64,000 nucleotides of DNA from Rubrivivax sp. (GTDB lineage Bacteria; Pseudomonadota; Gammaproteobacteria; Burkholderiales; Burkholderiaceae_C). Where the stretch lies: assembly GCA_027489455.1 (NCBI GenBank), contig JAIXZR010000063.1:1-64000 (forward strand). Reading direction: 5' to 3'. The notes below the pieces were generated by a model, which was not told the origin of the DNA, searched no databases, and saw only the letters and a program-made list of their open reading frames with translations. The translations under genes were made by a program, and so were the position numbers. Shown one piece after another: positions 59,768 to 64,000 of this stretch; the first letter of the stretch is position 1, and the number at the start of each line of letters is the position of its first letter.

Positions 59768-62153
59768 CTTAGACAGCCTGGCCGCACTGCGTGCCGAGAA
59801 CGCTCGGCTCATCGGTCTGCTGGAAGCGCACGGCATCGCGTGGCGGACCACACCGGCCGCCCCTGTGGCGCCCGACGTCGCGTCATCGCGGCTGTCGACC
59901 GACGAGAAGGTCGCGCTGTTCGGTCGCCTCTTCCGGGGGCGCACCGATGTCTTCCCCGTACGCTGGGAGGCCAAGACCTCTGGCAAGTCTGGCTATTCAC
60001 CTGCCTGCGCCAACGAATGGAAGCCGGGAATCTGCGAGAAGCCGCGCATCAAGTGCGGGGAGTGTGGCCATCGGGAACTGACCCCCTTGTCCGATGCCGT
60101 CCTGTTCAAGCACCTGGCCGGCTATCACATCATCGGTAGCTATCCACTGCTCGTCGACGACACTTGTCACTTTCTGGCGGTGGACTTCGATGAAGCAGAC
60201 TGGCGTGAGGACGCCCAGGCCTTCGCTCAGGCCGGCCGGTCATTGGGCGTGCCGGTGGCCCTGGAAATCTCGCGTTCGGGCAACGGTGCGCACGCCTGGG
60301 TCTTCTTCGACAGGCGGGTGTCCGCGAGAGATGCCCGGCGCTTGGGTACCGCCATCATCAGCCACACGTGTTCGCGGACGCGCCAACTCAAGCTCGCGTC
60401 GTATGACCGGCTGTTCCCGAACCAGGACACGATGCCCAAGGGAGGCTTCGGTAACCTGATCGCCCTGCCTTTGCAGAAAGCCGCTCGGGAGCAGGGCTGC
60501 AGCGTCTTTGTGGATGACCATCTGCAGCCCTACGCCGATCAGTGGGCCTACCTGGCGGATCTGCCGCGCATGCCTGCCGTCGACATCGAGCCGACGATCC
60601 TGCGGGCGACTGGTGGGACGCATCCCCTGGACGTGACATTCGTCGAGGAGGAGGACCTTCTCGAGCCGTGGAAGCGGCCTGCTGCGGCCGAGACCAAGCT
60701 CACCGGTCCCATGCCGGCATCTCTCACTGTGACGCTGTCGAACCTGGTCTACCTAGAGAAGGAACACCTGCCCCAGGCGTTGGCCAACCGGCTCATCCGG
60801 CTGGCTGCATTTCAGAACCCCGAGTTCTACAAGGCGCAGGCCATGCGCATGTCGGTGTGGGACAAGCCCAGGGTCATTGGGTGCGCGCAGAACTTTCCGC
60901 GCCACATCGGCTTGCCTCGCGGATGTCACCAGGCGGCGCTGGACCTCCTGAAGGAGAACGGGATCGAAGTACGCACCCAGGATGAGCGAAACCTCGGCAC
61001 GCCGATCAGCGTCCAGTTCCAGGGCGTTCTCCGCGAAGACCAGGAAGCCGCTGTTGGTGCGATGCTCTCCCACGACACGGGCGTGCTGTGCGCGCCGACG
61101 GCATTCGGCAAGACGGTGACGGCGGCGGCCATCGTCGCCAGGCGCGGGGTGAGCACGCTGATACTGGTGCATCGCACAGAGCTCATGCGACAGTGGCAGG
61201 AGCGGCTGCAGGCTTTCCTCGGGGTCGACCGGAACATGGTCGGCATCATCGGCGGCGGCAAGTCGCGGCCGACTGGACGGATCGACATTGCGGTCATGCA
61301 GTCGTTGTCTCGCCGAGGCGAGGTCGACCCTATCGTCGAGAACCACGGTCAAGTCATCGTCGACGAGTGCCACCACGTCGGCGCCGTTTCGTTCGACGCC
61401 ATCCTGCGGAGCGCCAAGGCCCGGTACGTCCTCGGTTTGACCGCGACGCCGATTCGGCGCGATGGCCAGCAGCCCATCATCTTCATGCAGTGTGGGCCGA
61501 CCCGGCATACGGCGGCGCAGGCCGAAGGCGCCCCGAAGGACATGGAAGTGGTGCCGCGTATTTGCGCCAAACCCATCGTGGTGGCCGCCGAAGCGGGTAT
61601 CCAGGACGTCTTCCGGGAACTGGCGACAGACGTCCAGCGGACTGCGGCCGTCGCAGAGGACGTCGTCGGCGCCTACTTGAGAGGCCGAAAGATCCTGGTA
61701 CTGACGGAGAGAACAGAACACCTCGATGCCCTGGGCGCTGCGTTGGAGGGCAGCGTGTCGCCGCTGTTCATCTTTCACGGGCGCATGTCAACCAAACAGA
61801 GGCAAGCACTGACCGTGGCCCTGGAAGGTCTGGCGCCTGATGCGCCGAGAGTTCTGCTTGCCACCGGCAAATTGGTGGGAGAGGGTTTTGATCACCCGCC
61901 ACTGGACACCCTGGTGCTGGCCATGCCCATCTCGTGGAAGGGCACTTTGCAGCAGTACGCCGGTCGGCTACACCGTGAGCACGCCAATAAGACCGATGTG
62001 CAGATCATCGACTTCGTCGATACCGGGCACCCCGCCCTGGTGAGGATGTGGGAGAAGCGGCAGCAAGGCTACCGAGCGATGGGGTATCGGATGGCCGCGG
62101 ACACTTGCAAGGCGGAAGCGACGCAGCTCCAGCTTGAAGATGTCCGATCCTGA
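59754..62153 (+). CDS. Archaeo-eukaryotic primase-SF2 helicase fusion (TOTE-type primase annotation)
   Basis: A 799-residue fusion. A short coiled coil (DSLAALRAENARLIGLLEAHGI) comes first, then a possible zinc region (PACANEW...GIC...KCGECGH). The primase-type catalytic domain shows FLAVDFDEADW near residue 142 (metal-binding Asp pair), SRSGNGAHAWVFFD near 175 (SxH motif) and NLIALPLQ. The helicase half has Walker A APTAFGKT near residue 448, DECH (VIVDECHHVG) near 538, LTATPIRRDG and motif VI QYAGRLHREH near 735. Domain combinations like this are annotated in conflict systems. All motifs look intact. ATG at 59754 overlaps the preceding gene. Confidence 0.87.
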   Translation: MASADLDSLAALRAENARLIGLLEAHGIAWRTTPAAPVAPDVASSRLSTDEKVALFGRLFRGRTDVFPVRWEAKTSGKSGYSPACANEWKPGICEKPRIKCGECGHRELTPLSDAVLFKHLAGYHIIGSYPLLVDDTCHFLAVDFDEADWREDAQAFAQAGRSLGVPVALEISRSGNGAHAWVFFDRRVSARDARRLGTAIISHTCSRTRQLKLASYDRLFPNQDTMPKGGFGNLIALPLQKAAREQGCSVFVDDHLQPYADQWAYLADLPRMPAVDIEPTILRATGGTHPLDVTFVEEEDLLEPWKRPAAAETKLTGPMPASLTVTLSNLVYLEKEHLPQALANRLIRLAAFQNPEFYKAQAMRMSVWDKPRVIGCAQNFPRHIGLPRGCHQAALDLLKENGIEVRTQDERNLGTPISVQFQGVLREDQEAAVGAMLSHDTGVLCAPTAFGKTVTAAAIVARRGVSTLILVHRTELMRQWQERLQAFLGVDRNMVGIIGGGKSRPTGRIDIAVMQSLSRRGEVDPIVENHGQVIVDECHHVGAVSFDAILRSAKARYVLGLTATPIRRDGQQPIIFMQCGPTRHTAAQAEGAPKDMEVVPRICAKPIVVAAEAGIQDVFRELATDVQRTAAVAEDVVGAYLRGRKILVLTERTEHLDALGAALEGSVSPLFIFHGRMSTKQRQALTVALEGLAPDAPRVLLATGKLVGEGFDHPPLDTLVLAMPISWKGTLQQYAGRLHREHANKTDVQIIDFVDTGHPALVRMWEKRQQGYRAMGYRMAADTCKAEATQLQLEDVRS

Positions 62154-62195
62154 GGCCTCCGTGCTTTCGACCCAGATGGACGGGGGTGGGGTCGA

Positions 62196-63995
62196 TCAGA
62201 GGGTAGCCCAGACCGCTTCGGTGTCGATGATCTCGAGAAGGCGCTCTGCTCGGAAGCCGTCCGGATACAGCGTGTCGCGAGGACGCTCAGTTGACGACGG
62301 CCGAACCCCGGCTATCAAAGTTGGGTCTTCGGCCAGCCCTTCGGGATCGTCAAGCAAGTGACAGTCGTCCCGCAGTGCCATAAGCAGTTCCTCGAGGGAG
62401 ATCTTCAGGAAGCCTGAGAACCGTTCGTGGTCGCACTCGATCGAGGTGTCGACGATCCAGGCGTGAACGTTCTCAAGGTGCGGTACGGATGCCAGTCCCA
62501 AGGACCCGCGGAGCGCAGTGTCCGCCTGCAGTGCGGCCATCACCACAGGAAGCTTTCGCTGTAGCTGCAGGCCGGCCCTTCTAAGCGTGGTTGTGCGGTG
62601 GAGCCATGCATCTCGGACCGACTGGCGGATGAAGGTGGACTTGACCTCCAACACGAAGAGCCTGCCATTCAAGGCGGCCAAGACATCGACTTCGCCTGCG
62701 TCTCTCTGTTCATCCGGCGGGGTCCAGTTCAACACTACCCGGAAGCCGCGATCCGCGAGGAGCTGCGATACCCCGGCCTCGATGCGTTGGGTCTCGTCGC
62801 GAGTTTCACCCCGCCCTGTCGAAAGCCGGCGCAAGTTGTTGATGGCCGCCGTGCTGTTGTTCTGCAGGCCAAGGACCCATGGCAGTTGAACGAGGGTTGT
62901 GCCGAACTTCAGGACCGGGCGTTCGATGAGTCGAGGCCTCAAGCCCGGCGTGCCTTGTTGGAGCCGCTCTGCCAAGTTCGCCATGTCGAACGTCCAGAAG
63001 TCCAGAATGGCCGCGGCCATGCGCGCGCTGCCCTCGGGCTGCTTGGCCGTGACTGTCCAGCCTGTGATGGCCTTCACCTTGTCGGCGTGCGAGGACCAGG
63101 TCAGGGGAAATCGATTCTGGCTGCCCTCCCGCAGACCGTTCATGGCCAACGATCGCAGTCCCCCAACCCAGCCTTGCTCCGCCGCGTGGGCGGCGAACTG
63201 ACAGATGAAGTCGAGCATGAAGAACCGCGACGTCAGCTCCAGTGAAAGCAGGGCCTGGAAGAGGTCCACCTTTTCGCCGGCTTCGGTCGAGACCGTGTCG
63301 GCGATGCCGTAGACCTCCGTGAGCCGCAGCTGCGTGCGCATGGCGCGGATGTAGGCCAGCCGGTTCTCGTTTTCGTTCCCAGGCCGCCCTATGCGTCGGT
63401 GCGCCATCTCGGAGCTTACGAATGCATAGAACGCCCTGTGTATCCAGTAGCCATGCAAGCGTGCCAGCTTGTTCCCGTCTCGAAACCACTTCACCCGGTC
63501 TTGTGGGTTGATCTCCACGATCTCAAGGCTGTGTTCCTCCTTGCGCACGAAGCGCACCGAGTCGTCGTAGCGGAAGGCATCGATGCTGCGGTTTAGGAAC
63601 TCGTCCAGCTCTAGCTGAGCTTCAACCAGAACCTGGAAGGCGCGCCTCCTTTGCGGCAGATCGCTGGCGTTACCGGGCGTGGGGAACAGCAGCGGCACGA
63701 GATTTTTCTGGAGCGAACGGACGAGCGAGCCCTCATCCAGCTTCGTGGTCCCGACAGGGGCCGTCGCGAGCTTCCAGAGAAGAAGCTGATTGATCGCTTG
63801 CCAGTGGCCCTCAACCCGTTCGTCGGCAGACTCCACCGCGGACTTCCCGAAGAGGTCGTGGGGTACAAGATGCTCGAAGGCATAGAGGCTTGCCAGGACG
63901 AGCAGGTCGAAGGCGCTGAGATCGGAGAGCACCGCCTTGCAGCGGTCGAGGTCGACCAGTCTCTCGTGATGTGCTGCAGTGAAGATGTCCAGCAC
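62196..63995 (-). CDS. Large protein with C-terminal PD-(D/E)XK nuclease motif (may continue beyond window)
   Basis: At least 599 residues, convergent with the helicase gene (42 bp between the two ends). The C-terminal quarter holds FRVVLNWTPPDEQRDAGEVDVLAALNG followed by LFVLEVKST: the D-(x)n-ExK signature of restriction-endonuclease-like nucleases (key residues Asp in GEVDVL, Glu and Lys in LEVKS). The first 400 residues are helical and not recognised. A GTG at 63995 can start it, but the frame is open to the window edge, so the true start may be outside. It may be a nuclease partner of the neighbouring primase-helicase. Confidence 0.7.
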   Translation of the reverse strand: MLDIFTAAHHERLVDLDRCKAVLSDLSAFDLLVLASLYAFEHLVPHDLFGKSAVESADERVEGHWQAINQLLLWKLATAPVGTTKLDEGSLVRSLQKNLVPLLFPTPGNASDLPQRRRAFQVLVEAQLELDEFLNRSIDAFRYDDSVRFVRKEEHSLEIVEINPQDRVKWFRDGNKLARLHGYWIHRAFYAFVSSEMAHRRIGRPGNENENRLAYIRAMRTQLRLTEVYGIADTVSTEAGEKVDLFQALLSLELTSRFFMLDFICQFAAHAAEQGWVGGLRSLAMNGLREGSQNRFPLTWSSHADKVKAITGWTVTAKQPEGSARMAAAILDFWTFDMANLAERLQQGTPGLRPRLIERPVLKFGTTLVQLPWVLGLQNNSTAAINNLRRLSTGRGETRDETQRIEAGVSQLLADRGFRVVLNWTPPDEQRDAGEVDVLAALNGRLFVLEVKSTFIRQSVRDAWLHRTTTLRRAGLQLQRKLPVVMAALQADTALRGSLGLASVPHLENVHAWIVDTSIECDHERFSGFLKISLEELLMALRDDCHLLDDPEGLAEDPTLIAGVRPSSTERPRDTLYPDGFRAERLLEIIDTEAVWATL

Positions 63996-64000
63996 CCGGC

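Overview
The window looks like a chromosome segment of a high-GC betaproteobacterium of the order Burkholderiales (Rubrivivax/Leptothrix/Ideonella/Roseateles-like). The evidence is the replication-origin gene order mnmE-yidC-yidD-rnpA-rpmH / dnaA-dnaN-gyrB, the strong G/C third-position bias of the core genes, and family-level resemblance of the housekeeping proteins. I could run no database search, so the genus is inference.

Layout. (1) 1-18363 is ordinary core genome: the 5' end of recG, queA-tgt, a secreted protein, a two-component system, a CPBP protease, rlmJ, a MOSC protein, mnmE, yidC, yidD, rnpA, rpmH, then dnaA, dnaN and gyrB. (2) 18364-42833 is an acquired, lower-GC block that begins 3 bp after the gyrB stop. 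It opens with a cluster of three TTGCGACT repeats that looks like a transposon end. It carries a complete BREX phage-defence operon (brxE-like, brxA, brxB, brxC, a RelA/SpoT-family gene, pglX, pglZ, brxL), an Xre regulator, and a Tn7-like transposition operon (tnsA, tnsB, tnsC and two different tniQ/tnsD genes). (3) 42834-54800 is an insertion-sequence graveyard: an IS91 transposase with an amber stop, the tail of a PEP-CTERM protein, a well-bounded IS5-like element, an IS91 C-terminal scrap, and an IS66 element with exact ends and 8-bp target duplication but broken tnpA and tnpC. Small secreted or unknown proteins survive between them. (4) 54800-58730 holds an H-NS-like gene, an unusual tRNA whose anticodon reads UAU, and an AAA+ ATPase with a small zinc-finger-like protein. 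(5) 58900-64000 looks like a second defence-type locus: three overlapping genes (an alkyltransferase-like winged helix, a DUF6155-like protein, a primase-helicase fusion) facing a large protein with a PD-(D/E)XK nuclease motif, cut by the window end.

How the genes work together. The BREX genes are in one direction with 1-7 nt gaps or stop/start overlaps, so they probably form one transcript. PglX would methylate host DNA, and BrxC, PglZ, BrxL, BrxA and BrxB would act against unmethylated phage DNA. The embedded RelA/SpoT-like gene overlaps the pglX start and keeps the recognisable synthetase motifs. It is the most interesting feature: a possible alarmone-synthetase or tRNA-pyrophosphokinase effector built into a BREX operon. 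The Tn7-like genes next door give a plausible way for the block to have arrived at gyrB, although I could not find a matching right end.
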